Assembly: GCF_900113025.1 (NCBI RefSeq)
Contig: NZ_FONT01000001.1
Span: forward strand, 772,441-836,440
Direction: 5' to 3'
Length of the DNA: 64,000 bases
From: Alteribacillus iranensis
GTDB taxonomy: Bacteria > Bacillota > Bacilli > Bacillales > Marinococcaceae
In this document: positions 28,246 to 37,439 of the stretch, piece after piece
Layout of the letters: each line of letters begins with the position of its first letter
Position numbering within the stretch: position 1 is the stretch's first letter
The notes under the pieces: model-generated
Database searches by the model: none
What the model saw: the letters and a program-made list of their open reading frames with translations, nothing else
Told to the model about the DNA's origin: nothing
Made by a program: the position numbers and the translations under genes

Positions 28246-28290
28246 AACAGCCACAGAATATAAATTACTCTGTGGCTGTTTGTGTATTTT
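28246..28290. terminator. Terminator after ylaF
   Basis: AACAGCCACAGA pairs with TCTGTGGCTGTT, followed by TGTGTATTTTTTT. It lies between the convergent ylaF and suhB genes. Confidence 0.85.
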
Positions 28291-28346
28291 TTTAATGAAG
28301 AGTCTTTTATACATGTTAGTTAACAAACATGTTCGTTGGAGATGAA

Positions 28347-29156
28347 TTACTCCTGAAAACCTTCGTGATCATGTACATAATGAAGAAGCTGGTTATGCAA
28401 TCCAGGGCGTGCCACAAGAACGGTACTTGATTGTAAATAAGAAGGCGGCTCACCTTTGAAATCAGTTGCCGTCACTCCAACTTCTTTTAAAAGCACTAAT
28501 CCTGCTGCGTAGTCCCAAGGAGAAAGACTAAAACTCATATAACTATCTAATCTTCCTGAAGCTACATATGCTAGTTCAATAGCTGCTGAGCCGTAAGAGC
28601 GTACACTTCTCGATTTTCGAACCATTCGATGAAGAGAGCGTTCATCTCTTCTTTTCTCTCTCGCAAGCCATCTGCCATTCAAGCCGATGACAGCCTCTGG
28701 TAAATCCACTGGTGTTACTTCTGGTAATTGACTTTCATTAAGATAGGCACCTTCTCCTTCTACCGCGGTGTACCATTCATCATGCATGACATTATAAATG
28801 ACTCCTACCTTGCCAACTCCATTTTCTACCACGGCCACAGATATAGCAAAGTTGAATTTCTGATGAACAAAGTTAGTTGTTCCATCAATCGGATCTATAA
28901 TCCATAACACACCATCGGTAGACTCTATATTCGTCCCAGTTTCTTCTTCTCCCAGTACAAGGTGGCCAGGATACGTGTCGTTTATTTTTTCATTCAAAAA
29001 TCGTTCTACTTTATAATCCATCTCTGTCACTAAATCATTAGGATCAGATTTCTTATCCACTTGCAGATGATGAGACAAAGATTCTTTCAGCATTTTTCCC
29101 GCTTCATCCATCCATTTTACTGCTTGATTTTTCAGTTCATTCCAATCTGCTGTCAT
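28347..29156 (-). CDS. suhB: Inositol monophosphatase family phosphatase (YktC/SuhB-like)
   Basis: Mg-dependent sugar or inositol phosphatase of 269 aa. The metal-binding motifs are VTEMDYKVERF, LGEEETG, WIIDPIDGTTNFVH and a C-terminal SPWDYAAGLVLLKEVG. In B. subtilis the neighbour yktC holds the same position. Inositol-1-phosphate, fructose-1,6-bisphosphate and NADP have been reported as family substrates, so the true one is open. ATG 29156 follows GGAGTGGTTAA. Confidence 0.92.
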   Translation of the reverse strand: MTADWNELKNQAVKWMDEAGKMLKESLSHHLQVDKKSDPNDLVTEMDYKVERFLNEKINDTYPGHLVLGEEETGTNIESTDGVLWIIDPIDGTTNFVHQKFNFAISVAVVENGVGKVGVIYNVMHDEWYTAVEGEGAYLNESQLPEVTPVDLPEAVIGLNGRWLAREKRRDERSLHRMVRKSRSVRSYGSAAIELAYVASGRLDSYMSFSLSPWDYAAGLVLLKEVGVTATDFKGEPPSYLQSSTVLVARPGLHNQLLHYVHDHEGFQE

Positions 29157-29273
29157 TTAACCACTCCATTTACTAACATCTGTGTGATTTTCCTTCCTGA
29201 ACCTATTATGGCATACGTTGTTGAAAATTAACATATCATATGACTTTATGAGTAAGAGTTTCACTTGCATAAA

Positions 29274-29389
29274 GAAAAGCGCAAGGCGCCCACCTATCGG
29301 GGACAAGCGCTGGAGGCCCGCCGAGGAGGCTTTGCTGCCGCAGTGCGGATTGAAGCGATCTCGAGCCAATGGCGCCTGAAGCTAGACAA
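29274..29389. repeat. GC-rich ~116-bp dispersed intergenic repeat (Bacillaceae bcr-like element)
   Basis: The element runs from GAAAAGCGCAAGGCGCC to ATGGCGCCTGAAGCTAGACA, with complementary GGCGCC ends. It is markedly more GC-rich than its surroundings. It resembles a widely dispersed noncoding repeat of Bacillaceae recalled from other genomes. It lies in the 350-bp gap between suhB and the ykzI-position gene. Confidence 0.75.
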
Positions 29390-29436
29390 TAAGAAACACT
29401 CCAGTTAACTTTAAGAATAGGCTTCTACTCTAACAA

Positions 29437-29469
29437 ACAAAAAAACTGGCTGGTTGTCCCAGCCAGTCA
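29437..29469 (-). terminator. Terminator of the ykzI-position gene
   Basis: ACTGGCTGG pairs with CCAGCCAGT on the minus strand, followed by TTTTTTTG. Confidence 0.9.
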
Positions 29470-29512
29470 AATACATCGCTTATAAAGGAATACCTATAAA
29501 TAATGCCAAGTT

Positions 29513-29713
29513 CTACAAAGGTACAGGCTTCGTCAGCCTAAGCCATTCTTCTCGCAATAATTGCAATCTCTCTTTACTATGTTTCATTTCCTCGAGGTCT
29601 CCGGCCTGCATTGCATCATGTAAACTGACAAGTTCATAGTCAATTTCCAGCCGCACTACTGGAAGTCTTTCTCCCGCATTTTTCTGTTTAAATGTCTGGA
29701 TTACTTGTTCCAT
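29513..29713 (-). CDS. Small conserved protein at the ykzI position
   Basis: The 66-aa protein is soluble and predicted helical, with charged heptad-like character (LVSLHDAMQAGDLEEMKHSK). It lies between yktB and suhB (yktC), where B. subtilis has ykzI, so it may be the counterpart; no function is known. ATG 29713 has AAGGGGTG about 9 nt upstream; ATG 29719 two codons earlier is too close. It has its own terminator. Confidence 0.7.
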   Translation of the reverse strand: MEQVIQTFKQKNAGERLPVVRLEIDYELVSLHDAMQAGDLEEMKHSKERLQLLREEWLRLTKPVPL

Positions 29714-30037
29714 GGCCATGCACCCCTTCTTTGATTATTGCTTTTGTTTGGGAAGTATCTTTTGCTGGAAGAGAAACGGTGGATGTGTAATAGTGATACT
29801 CCTAAAACAAAAACGGTTTTTCATTGACCCCTTCATCACGTTTGAACAAACTAAATTTTCTGATAGTTTGTTTGAATATTATACCATAAAATTTTTTAAT
29901 TACAAACTATAAATTTTTGGTACTTATTAAAAAAAGAAAAATATGCGATAACTTTCAGCGCAAGGACCATTTGCTTTTCGACATATTGATCACTTATGAT
30001 AATATCAAAGGTGAGCATATGGAAAGGAGACCAACTC

Positions 30038-30673
30038 ATGACGTTTCAGGGATTCCAAAAAACGGATTTTGATACTTTTCATCTCGATGGATTAGAAACT
30101 AGAATGAGCGCTATCCAGGAGAGAATCCAGCCGAAATTTCAAGAAATCGGAGCTTATTTAAGAGAAGAATTGTCTCTTATGCTTGGGAAAGAAATGTTTC
30201 TCCACATTGCCAAGCACGCGAGACGTACAAAGAACCCACCTAATGACACTTGGTTAGCGGTTGCAGATGATAAACGAGGGTATAAAAAGCACCCTCATTT
30301 CCAAGTCGGTTTATTTGATGATCATGTCTTTATATGGCTCGCTTTCATCTACGAAATGCCTGATAAAGAGAAAGCGGCAGAAGCATTACTCCATACATCA
30401 AATGATATGATGGCATTACCTGAGGATTACCGCATCTCTCTTGACCATACTAAAAAAGAGTCCTTAGTTCTGAAGCATATCGAAGAACAGGAACTAATCG
30501 CAGGCTTAGAAAGATTTAGAGATGTAAAAAAAGGAGAATTTTTACTAGGGAAGCACTTTGAGAAAGGTCACCCTCTATTAAAAGATGGAGAAGCCTTTTT
30601 AGAAGAGGCTAAACGTACGTTCGAAACGTTAGTTCCATTTTATACTGAAGCCCAGCGTGCAATTACTCGCTAA
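30038..30673 (+). CDS. yktB: YktB, DUF1054/UPF0637 family protein
   Basis: The 211-aa cytoplasmic protein matches DUF1054 (UPF0637): FQGFQKTDFDTFHLDGLE at the start, HIAKHARRTKNPPNDTWLA and KKHPHFQVGLFDDHVFIW are family blocks. Function unknown. It sits next to yktA in the B. subtilis order. ATG 30038 follows GGAAAGGAGACCAACTC. The 318-bp region before it (29720-30037) is AT-rich and holds no visible gene. Confidence 0.92.
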   Translation: MTFQGFQKTDFDTFHLDGLETRMSAIQERIQPKFQEIGAYLREELSLMLGKEMFLHIAKHARRTKNPPNDTWLAVADDKRGYKKHPHFQVGLFDDHVFIWLAFIYEMPDKEKAAEALLHTSNDMMALPEDYRISLDHTKKESLVLKHIEEQELIAGLERFRDVKKGEFLLGKHFEKGHPLLKDGEAFLEEAKRTFETLVPFYTEAQRAITR

Positions 30674-30926
30674 AAAAAGTAACATGCTCGCCTATTTACA
30701 AAGGACTGTATCTCTTATTAAAGCTCTTAATCTTGTGGTTCGGTCGAACAATTACATGAACTTCTTCTCTGTTCGCAAATGGATGTCGCACTTATACCTG
30801 TGGCAGAGATGGAGTGCTTGGCAACTGAAAAATATCTTTTGATACAGCTCCTTGTGGAAGGCGAGCGAAGCATGTCATTCGTGAAAGTTCCGTATTCGGA
30901 CATACAAAGACGGACAACTGTTGAGC

Positions 30927-31199
30927 CTACAATTTTACTTTTTCGCCAGGTTCTGCTTTTTTGGCCGCTTGGACAGCCTGCCAACACGAAACTTCAGCGC
31001 GCTCGTCAAATGTTCGAAACAATTGCTTTTCCTCACTTTTTGAGGGAACGATTTCTTTGAAACGATTGTAAAGGGCTAATATATCTTCCCGCGGTACAGC
31101 TTTATGGTGAGCTCTTTCAACCGTTTGAAAAAAGTTTACTGCATCAATCACTTCCTCTTTACTCCATTCCATAGAAATAGGCATATGTAATTCACTCAC
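30927..31199 (-). CDS. yktA: YktA, UPF0223 family protein
   Basis: The 90-aa protein matches UPF0223: MEWSKEEVIDAVNFFQTVE, YNRFKEIVPSKSEEKQLFR and the tail ARKAEPG-like segment. It is a small helical protein of unknown role. GTG 31199 was chosen because AGGAGGAAAAACA is directly upstream; the open frame extends further into the SR1-like terminator. It is convergent with yktB across about 250 bp of noncoding DNA. Confidence 0.88.
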   Translation of the reverse strand: MSELHMPISMEWSKEEVIDAVNFFQTVERAHHKAVPREDILALYNRFKEIVPSKSEEKQLFRTFDERAEVSCWQAVQAAKKAEPGEKVKL

Positions 31200-31256
31200 T
31201 GTTTTTCCTCCTCTCGCTACTGCTTCTCTTTTCATTATACCCAGTATTAATGCCTT

Positions 31257-31459
31257 ACACAAAAAAACCCCTGCCATATTACACAGGGGATTGATCGTTT
31301 ATATCATTAACTATTTGTTCTCTTTTTCACAGGATTCACATGTTGAAGCGTAAAGAATGGTTACTTTATGATCATCATAATGTTCGATGGTTCGGTTACA
31401 ATCTTGACATACTATCGTTCCCACCTGTTTACTCCTCCCTTGACGCATCCGTATTTATA
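31257..31459 (-). ncRNA. sr1: SR1-like dual-function small RNA
   Basis: A promoter (31466-31494), a ribosome site (GGGAGGAG), a 37-codon SR1P frame and a terminator follow one another. The terminator has CCCCTG and CAGGGG arms around 10 nt, then seven T near 31258-31288. Together they define a transcript of about 200 nt, close to B. subtilis SR1 (about 205 nt). SR1 base-pairs with ahrC mRNA and encodes SR1P. The locus is also near the pdh operon, as in B. subtilis. The regulatory pairing region was not verified here. Confidence 0.75.
31311..31424 (-). CDS. sr1P: GapA-binding peptide SR1P
   Basis: This 37-aa peptide begins MGTIVCQDCN, as does B. subtilis SR1P. It has a second Cys pair (CESC, Cys29/Cys32) giving a likely Zn-binding CXXC-CXXC arrangement. 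SR1P binds GapA and stabilises the gapA mRNA indirectly, and promotes GapA-RNase J1 interaction in B. subtilis. RNase J1 (rnjA) is in this window. The start is GTG 31424 after GGGAGGAGTAAACAG. The C-terminus (EKENK) is charged and differs from the B. subtilis tail. Confidence 0.88.
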   Translation of the reverse strand: MGTIVCQDCNRTIEHYDDHKVTILYASTCESCEKENK

Positions 31460-31465
31460 TTGTTT

Positions 31466-31494
31466 ATAATATGATGACATATTGAAGAAGTCAA
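31466..31494 (-). promoter_or_regulatory. Sigma-A promoter of the SR1-like RNA
   Basis: The -35 is TTGACT at 31489-31494 and the -10 is TATTAT at 31466-31471, with 17-bp spacing. A CcpN-like half-matching box (TATGTCATCAT, 9 of 11) fills the spacer at 31471-31481. Confidence 0.8.
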
Positions 31495-31502
31495 TAGGAA
31501 AT

Positions 31503-31513
31503 AGTATGACACA
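31503..31513 (-). promoter_or_regulatory. CcpN-type operator upstream of the SR1 promoter
   Basis: TGTGTCATACT matches the CcpN consensus TRTGHYATAYW (from memory) at all 11 positions. It lies 8 bp upstream of the -35, just after the stop of the polysaccharide deacetylase gene. CcpN represses sr1, gapB and pckA during glycolytic growth in B. subtilis. Confidence 0.6.
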
Positions 31514-31519
31514 ATACCA

Positions 31520-32359
31520 CTAATCTTCATCTTCTTTTCTTTCTATCTGATCCGGATCTATAAATTCATAATCCTTTTCTCGAAAACCTTCTATTATGGA
31601 GGGAAGGGCATTTTTTGTCCACTCCCTGTCATGCATGAGCAGGTTTGCACCATTTTGAAGAAGCTCAGTATTGACCATTATGTCAGCTAACGCTTCGGCG
31701 TCCATATATTGGTCTTCCCAATCGTACCCATATGTCCAATTCATCCATACCATATCTTCTTCTTTCAATATTTGTTTGGAGACATCGGTATTCACTCCAA
31801 ATGGAGCACGGAAAAAGACGGGACGAACTCCAGTAATGCCCTCAATCGTGTCATTCAATGTAATGATTTCCTGTTCTGTTTCTTTCTCGGTTAATTCATT
31901 CAAATTTGAATGATTCATAGTATGATTTCCGATCTCAAAACCAAGTTCAGCTATTTCTTTTAATTGCTTTTTACCTTCTTCATCCTTTAAAAAATGACCA
32001 TTCACAAAAAAAATGGCAGGAACTTCCTCTTCTGCTAACATTTTTGCCATAGCCACGCTATGTTGATCCGGTGCATCATCTATTGTTAATAACACCTTGG
32101 ACGTGTTTTCCCCCGTTTGCTCTTTTATTGGTTCCAACGTCCAATTTGCCTTATTAATTTCGTATTTTTCTTCATTATTCTCTTCTTTACTTTTTTCTTT
32201 CTCTGGTTCTTCCTCCTTTGTCGTATCTTTTTCCTCAACTTCTGTTACTTCCCGGTTACTCTCTCTGTCCGTTTCCTCTTCATTCATTGCTGTCTTTTCC
32301 GTTGTTTGGCAGGCTCCTAGCAATAATAGTATGATAACCATTGAATAAAAAATCTTCAT
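31520..32359 (-). CDS. Polysaccharide deacetylase lipoprotein (NodB domain)
   Basis: The 279-aa precursor has a lipobox (LLLLGAC, Cys17). A strongly acidic Glu/Lys-rich linker (about residues 25-70) is followed by a NodB deacetylase domain. The metal-binding Asp and His motifs appear as TIDDAPD and NHTMNHSNL, and the Arg motif as FFRAPFG; HD is at LLMHDREW. It probably de-N-acetylates peptidoglycan or another surface glycan outside the membrane. The start is ATG 32359 after GGGGGGAGTAATGAA. Its stop abuts the SR1 control region. Confidence 0.88.
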   Translation of the reverse strand: MKIFYSMVIILLLLGACQTTEKTAMNEEETDRESNREVTEVEEKDTTKEEEPEKEKSKEENNEEKYEINKANWTLEPIKEQTGENTSKVLLTIDDAPDQHSVAMAKMLAEEEVPAIFFVNGHFLKDEEGKKQLKEIAELGFEIGNHTMNHSNLNELTEKETEQEIITLNDTIEGITGVRPVFFRAPFGVNTDVSKQILKEEDMVWMNWTYGYDWEDQYMDAEALADIMVNTELLQNGANLLMHDREWTKNALPSIIEGFREKDYEFIDPDQIERKEDED

Positions 32360-32706
32360 TTCATTACTCCCCCCACTCTTATTTCCTTTCCAATTTTATC
32401 AAAGTTTGGTGGAGAAAAGTGGTAATCGATAGGAAAGAAATTGGAAAAGTTGCTTTAATTGTTTAAATATAATCTATATTATCGATTAGTTTCTTCGTAC
32501 ATAGGGTATATATCAATGCCTATGTTTTTCCCTTGATTTCACGGGTGGGGGGGATGTTACAATGTTCATTGTGTTTTTTAGAGGGTATCAGGCTAAGGGC
32601 TCTATCGAAGAAGAAAAAATGCTTACGTGAATAATTGGTCGGGAATTACATGATAATTAATCGAAACATGGAAAGTATAAGGATGAGAAAGGTGGTATTG
32701 CCTGGG

Positions 32707-34308
32707 ATGAAAAAATTAACTCCTGTTTTTTATATCTCATTTTTCATTGCCCTCATATTTATTATTTGGGGGACCGTGGCACCGGATAATACGGAAACCG
32801 TACTCGGCAGCATTCAAGGTGCCATCTCTAAAAATTTAGGCTGGTTTTATTTGCTGTCTGCCACAGCCTTCGTCATATTTGCTCTCTATTTAATCGTGAG
32901 TCCTTATGGAAAGATCCGCCTCGGAAAGCCTGATGAAAGACCTGAGTACAATTATTTTACATGGTTCGCCTTTTTATTTACGGCTGGAATGGGAATCGGT
33001 CTTGTATTCTGGGGTGTGGCTGAACCTTTGTATCACTATTACGGACCTCCCGTTTCAGAGCCTGAATCTAGTGCTGCTGCGGCTGCAGCGTTACAGTATT
33101 CTTTCTTCCACTGGGGAGTTCACCCCTGGGCCATATACTCTATTGTCGCTTTATCATTAGCTTATTTTAAATTCCGTCATGATGCACCAGGTGTTCTCAG
33201 TGCAGTATTACGCCCCCTTCTTGGTGATCGTGTCGATGGCCCACTTGGTACATTAATTAATGTGATTGTTGTTTTTGCCACCATCTTTGGTGTAGCAACT
33301 TCACTAGGTTTAGGTGCGGCCCAAGTAACTGGCGGTTTAAGTTACACATTAGGCTTTATTGAAAATAACATTGGAACCCAGCTGATCATCATTGCCATTA
33401 TAACCGTGCTCTATCTGATTTCTGCTGGGACGGGTATTAACCGCGGTATTCGTATATTAAGTATGACCAATGTTTATTTAGCTATCGGTCTAATGATATT
33501 CTTACTTATTGTAGGACCAACCGTTTATATATTTGACGTCTTCACGACTACCATCGGCCATTACTTGCAAAACCTGCCAAGTATGAGTTTCAGTACAGCC
33601 ACATTTGCCGGGGATAGAGGTTGGTTAGAAAGCTGGACCATTTTCTATTGGGCATGGTGGATAGCTTGGTCACCATTCGTTGGTACATTTATTGCTCGTG
33701 TCTCTCGCGGACGTACAATAAGAGAATTCGTAGTTGGAGTGTTAGCGGTACCGACTATATTTGGTGCTTTTTGGTTCTCGGTTTTTGGCGGTACCGGAAT
33801 TTCTGTTGATAATGCGTTAAGTGGACAATTGTATCAAGTCATGAACAATTTTGGTGATGAGATTGCATTGTTTACCCTATTGGATCAGTTTCCATTATCA
33901 GGAATAATGATGACATTAGCCATACTGCTTATCGTCTCTTTCTTCGTTACATCCGCTGACTCCGCTACCTTTGTATTAGGTATGCAGACGACGAATGGAA
34001 GTTTGAACCCGCCTACTTCTGTAAAAATGGCTTGGGGTATTATTCAATCCTCTGCCGCTGCTGTTTTACTGTATTTTGGTGGTCTTGCTGGTTTAGAAAC
34101 AGCCATGATTATTGCAGCTCTGCCATTTACGATTATTATGCTGCTAATGGTTATCTCTATCTTAAAAGCCTTTAAAGCGGAAAGAAGCGCATTGCTAGCT
34201 GATCAATCTTCGATCCAAGCAGAACGTAACAAACTTCGCAAAGAAAAAGATGAACTAAAAAAAGAGAACAAAAAATTAAAAGAACAAGTCGGCACACCTA
34301 AAAGATAA
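32707..34308 (+). CDS. BCCT-family osmolyte transporter (OpuD-like)
   Basis: Sodium-coupled uptake of glycine betaine or related compounds is the usual role. The 533-aa protein has about twelve helices. The BCCT signature is WAWWIAWSPFVGTFIARVS, continuing RGRTIREF. Other blocks are FTAGMGIGLVFWGVAEPL and TSADSATFVLGMQT. A charged coiled-coil tail (about residues 495-533, with KKENKKLKEQ) resembles the regulatory C-terminus of osmosensing BCCTs. ATG 32707 aligns with OpuD; AAGGTGG lies about 11 nt upstream. ATG 32683 is the alternative. The 340-bp noncoding upstream region holds its control signals. Confidence 0.92.
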   Translation: MKKLTPVFYISFFIALIFIIWGTVAPDNTETVLGSIQGAISKNLGWFYLLSATAFVIFALYLIVSPYGKIRLGKPDERPEYNYFTWFAFLFTAGMGIGLVFWGVAEPLYHYYGPPVSEPESSAAAAAALQYSFFHWGVHPWAIYSIVALSLAYFKFRHDAPGVLSAVLRPLLGDRVDGPLGTLINVIVVFATIFGVATSLGLGAAQVTGGLSYTLGFIENNIGTQLIIIAIITVLYLISAGTGINRGIRILSMTNVYLAIGLMIFLLIVGPTVYIFDVFTTTIGHYLQNLPSMSFSTATFAGDRGWLESWTIFYWAWWIAWSPFVGTFIARVSRGRTIREFVVGVLAVPTIFGAFWFSVFGGTGISVDNALSGQLYQVMNNFGDEIALFTLLDQFPLSGIMMTLAILLIVSFFVTSADSATFVLGMQTTNGSLNPPTSVKMAWGIIQSSAAAVLLYFGGLAGLETAMIIAALPFTIIMLLMVISILKAFKAERSALLADQSSIQAERNKLRKEKDELKKENKKLKEQVGTPKR

Positions 34309-34319
34309 TACACCATTTA

Positions 34320-34346
34320 AGTCCAGCCAATTAGAGCTGGACTTTT
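34320..34346 (+). terminator. Terminator after the BCCT gene
   Basis: AGTCCAGC pairs with GCTGGACT, followed by TTTTT. The 280 bp beyond it up to the pdhD terminator show no credible gene. Confidence 0.88.
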
Positions 34347-34631
34347 TGCTCCCCCACACAACTTTTACCCTCCTGCCTTTGTGGGGCTTGTCTCTTTTTC
34401 AAACTTCCTACTACCAATAGAACGTATAACCCATAGATAAATATACGTTTTCTTTGAAGTAACTCGCTTTGTTCTCTGTTAAAGACGGACGCAGAGAAAA
34501 AATTCTCACTTCCCGTACATTTTCTTTTCACTCGACCAATAACTTGAGCCCATGATAACATCCTTGAATTGTTTACTTTACGATATCCATGGGCACGTTT
34601 GGTTCTTTCTTTCGTTTCCTTTCACTCAATG

Positions 34632-34678
34632 AAACAAAAACAGCCGATGAAGAGATTAACTCTCTTCATCGGCTGTTA
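34632..34678 (-). terminator. Terminator of pdhABCD
   Basis: A 16-bp stem (AACAGCCGATGAAGAG with its complement) is followed on the minus strand by TTTTTGTTT, 12 bp after pdhD. Confidence 0.92.
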
Positions 34679-34689
34679 GTCATCAATTA

Positions 34690-36105
34690 TTATTTCGTAA
34701 TGTGAATAGGCGTACCTAGTGCCACTTCTGCTGTTTCCATTGTAATTTCCCCAAGTGTTGGATGAGCATGAATGGTCATGGCAATATCTTCAGCTGTCAT
34801 ACCGGCTTCAATCGCAAGTCCTGCCTCAGCGATCATGTCTGAAGCGTTTGGTCCAGCGATTTGAGCGCCAATAACCAAACCATCTTCTTTTCGCGTGATA
34901 AGCTTCATAAACCCATCGGCGTCATTTAATGTTAAAGCACGTCCATTCGCTTGGAAAGGAAACTTAGCTGCCTCAACTTCATATCCCGCATCTTTCGCTT
35001 CCTTTTCAGTATATCCGACGCTCGCAAGCTCTGGTTCAGCAAACACGACCATAGGTATACCGATATAGTCTACTTCTGATGCTTGGCCTGAAATGGCTTC
35101 TGCTGCAATCTTTCCTTCATAAGAAGCTTTGTGTGCAAGCTGTGGACCTTCTACGATATCACCAATCGCATAAATGTTACTTTTTGAACTACGGAGTTGC
35201 TTGTCTACTTTAATGAGACCTTTATCATCCATTTCAACTCCGATTTGCTCTAATCCGAGCTCTTCTGTATTTGGTTTACGTCCTACCGAAACAAGCACAT
35301 AGTCCGCGTCAAAAGTCTTTTCATTTCCTTTTACTTCGGCAGTAACTGTCACACCGTTCTCTGTTTCCTCAACATTTTTTGCGGTGGCTTGCGTATGGAA
35401 TTTCACGCCTTTTTTCTTCAAACGACGCTGAACCAACTGAGCCATCTGTTTTTCAAATCCAGTCAGAATGCGTTTTTCGCCTTCAAGAACAACTACTTCC
35501 GAACCTAAATTTGCATATGCCCCGGCTAATTCAATTCCGATATATCCGCCGCCAACTACAACCAGTTTCTCAGGAATTTCTTTTAATTGGAGTGCTCCCG
35601 TCGAATGAATGACGCGGTCACTAAATTTGAAATTAGGAATTTCTGTAGGATGTGTGCCAGTCGCTACAATACAATTTTTAAATTTATACGTTTGGGAATT
35701 GTATTCATCCGTGGAAACTTTTACAGAATTCTCATCTGAAAAATATGCTTCCCCTTTAACTATATTCACATTGTTTCCTTTTAATAAAGATTCCACACCG
35801 CCAGTTAATTTCTTAACGATTCCTGCTTTCCAGTCTTGTACTTTAGAAAAATCAATACTTACGTTTTCAGCTGTGATTCCCAGATCGTCTCCTCCGGACT
35901 TCACTTCATCAAAACGATGTCCCGCTTGAATGAGAGCCTTAGAAGGAATACAACCAACGTTCAAACAAACGCCGCCAACGCTTTCTTTTTCTACGATGGT
36001 CACTTTTTGCCCAAGTTGCGCTGCTCGAATAGCAGCTACGTATCCTCCTGGTCCGGATCCTATAATAAGCGTATCTACTTCTTCTGGAAAATCTCCTACA
36101 ACCAT
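34690..36105 (-). CDS. pdhD: Dihydrolipoyl dehydrogenase (E3)
   Basis: Reoxidises the dihydrolipoyl group of E2 and reduces NAD+. The 471-aa protein has an FAD motif [19 protein letters not shown] and the redox-active disulfide motif [15 protein letters not shown]. The NAD-binding motif is [13 protein letters not shown] and the C-terminal active-site His/Glu are in HAHPTLGE. Five bases separate it from pdhC, so it is in the same transcript. ATG 36105 follows GGAGGGG. Confidence 0.97.
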   Translation of the reverse strand: MVVGDFPEEVDTLIIGSGPGGYVAAIRAAQLGQKVTIVEKESVGGVCLNVGCIPSKALIQAGHRFDEVKSGGDDLGITAENVSIDFSKVQDWKAGIVKKLTGGVESLLKGNNVNIVKGEAYFSDENSVKVSTDEYNSQTYKFKNCIVATGTHPTEIPNFKFSDRVIHSTGALQLKEIPEKLVVVGGGYIGIELAGAYANLGSEVVVLEGEKRILTGFEKQMAQLVQRRLKKKGVKFHTQATAKNVEETENGVTVTAEVKGNEKTFDADYVLVSVGRKPNTEELGLEQIGVEMDDKGLIKVDKQLRSSKSNIYAIGDIVEGPQLAHKASYEGKIAAEAISGQASEVDYIGIPMVVFAEPELASVGYTEKEAKDAGYEVEAAKFPFQANGRALTLNDADGFMKLITRKEDGLVIGAQIAGPNASDMIAEAGLAIEAGMTAEDIAMTIHAHPTLGEITMETAEVALGTPIHITK

Positions 36106-36110
36106 TTCTA

Positions 36111-37439
36111 CTACCCCTCCATCACTAATAATTCAGGATCGTTCAACAAGCGCTTCACATGGTTTAGCGCGTGCTGTGCTGTCATCCCATCGATCAAACG
36201 ATGGTCATAACTTAAGGATAAAGCAAGCATAGGGGCTATGACAACTTCTCCGTCACGTACCACTGCTTTTTCTTCTATGCGGCCGATACCTAAGATTGCC
36301 ACTTCCGGATGATTAATGACCGGTGTGAACCATTGGCCACTCGCGGATCCTAAATTAGAGATTGTGCAAGATCCATTTTTCATTTCTTCTGAAGTTAATT
36401 TACCGTCGCGCGCTTTGACTGCGAGTTGGTTGATCTCATCAGCAATCATAAAAATAGATTTACGATCGGCTTCTTTCACGACCGGAACGACAAGTCCTTG
36501 TTCTGTATCAGCGGCAATACCTATATTATAATACTTTTTGTAAACAATTTCTTCCTTTTCATCATCGATGGAGGCATTTAATGCAGGATATTCTCTTAAC
36601 GCAGACGTTAGAGCCTTTACAACATATGGAAGATACGTAAGCTTAATGTCTTTTTCAGCAGCGATTGGCTTGAATTTCTTTCTATTTGCTACAAGATTTG
36701 TTACATCGACTTCATCCATGTGAGTAACATGAGGGGCAGTGTGTTTAGAATTTACCATTGCTTTGGCAATTGCCTTACGTATCCCTTTCATTGGAACACG
36801 TTCTTCAAGTGAAGCAGTGTCTTGACTTGTTGCAGTTGCAGCTGGTGCTTCTTCCTGTGATTCGTCTTTTCCATCTGCTGATGTTTCCGCGTCCTGTCCA
36901 CCATCTAAGAATGCTTCAATGTCTTCTTTTAAAATCCGTCCGTTTTTACCCGTGCCTTTTACTTCTTGAATATTTACGCCTTTTTCACGGGCGAATTTTC
37001 GAACAGATGGCATGGCGATTACACGTTTATTATCTGTTTGTTTCTCTTCTTTCGTCGCTTGCTCTTCTTTTGGCTCTTCGTTTGCTGTTGTCTCCGTTTG
37101 TTCTTCTTGTTTGCTTTCTTGTTTTTCTTTTTTGTCTTCTTCCTTCTTGTCTTCTTCCTTCTTGTCTTCTTCCTTCTTGTCTTCAGAGGAAGTGTCTTCA
37201 CTGCCATCATCTATCACGACGATTACTTCGTCGACGACGACTGTTTTGCCCTCTTCTGCTTTAATTTCCTTTATGGTACCTTCTACAGGCGATGGGATTT
37301 CTACAACTGATTTATCATTCTGTACTTCAACGAGGGTGTCGTCTTCTTTGATTTCGTCGCCTTCTTTGATGGCCCATTTCACAATCTCGCCTTCAACGAT
37401 ACCTTCACCTAGTTCTGGAAGTTTAAATTCGAAAGCCAC
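36111..37439 (-). CDS. pdhC: Dihydrolipoyllysine acetyltransferase (E2 of PDH)
   Basis: The core of the PDH complex moves acetyl groups to CoA. The 442-aa protein has one lipoyl domain (residues 1-77, lipoyl Lys43 in QNDKSVV). A highly charged linker has four DKKEE repeats (87-106), then an E3/E1-binding domain (about 145-180, [13 protein letters not shown]) and the catalytic domain with HRLIDG. The linker is Ala/Pro-rich in most relatives, so the Lys/Glu repeat is unusual. The start is GTG 37439 after AAGGAGGCAAAATGA. A 250-bp spacer separates it from pdhB. Confidence 0.96.
   Translation of the reverse strand: MAFEFKLPELGEGIVEGEIVKWAIKEGDEIKEDDTLVEVQNDKSVVEIPSPVEGTIKEIKAEEGKTVVVDEVIVVIDDGSEDTSSEDKKEEDKKEEDKKEEDKKEKQESKQEEQTETTANEEPKEEQATKEEKQTDNKRVIAMPSVRKFAREKGVNIQEVKGTGKNGRILKEDIEAFLDGGQDAETSADGKDESQEEAPAATATSQDTASLEERVPMKGIRKAIAKAMVNSKHTAPHVTHMDEVDVTNLVANRKKFKPIAAEKDIKLTYLPYVVKALTSALREYPALNASIDDEKEEIVYKKYYNIGIAADTEQGLVVPVVKEADRKSIFMIADEINQLAVKARDGKLTSEEMKNGSCTISNLGSASGQWFTPVINHPEVAILGIGRIEEKAVVRDGEVVIAPMLALSLSYDHRLIDGMTAQHALNHVKRLLNDPELLVMEG
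37122..37181 (-). repeat. 15-nt tandem repeat in pdhC linker
   Basis: Four near-identical 15-nt units encode DKKEE repeats in the E2 interdomain linker. The period keeps the frame, so copy-number change by slippage would only change linker length. Confidence 0.9.

Noticed and set aside
30689..31060. Overlapping plus-strand frames opposite yktA and after yktB
   Set aside because: Antisense to the UPF0223 gene; no family match and no ribosome site.
34331..34561. 76-aa minus-strand frame between the BCCT gene and pdhD
   Set aside because: Overlaps the BCCT terminator, has no clear ribosome site and resembles no known family.
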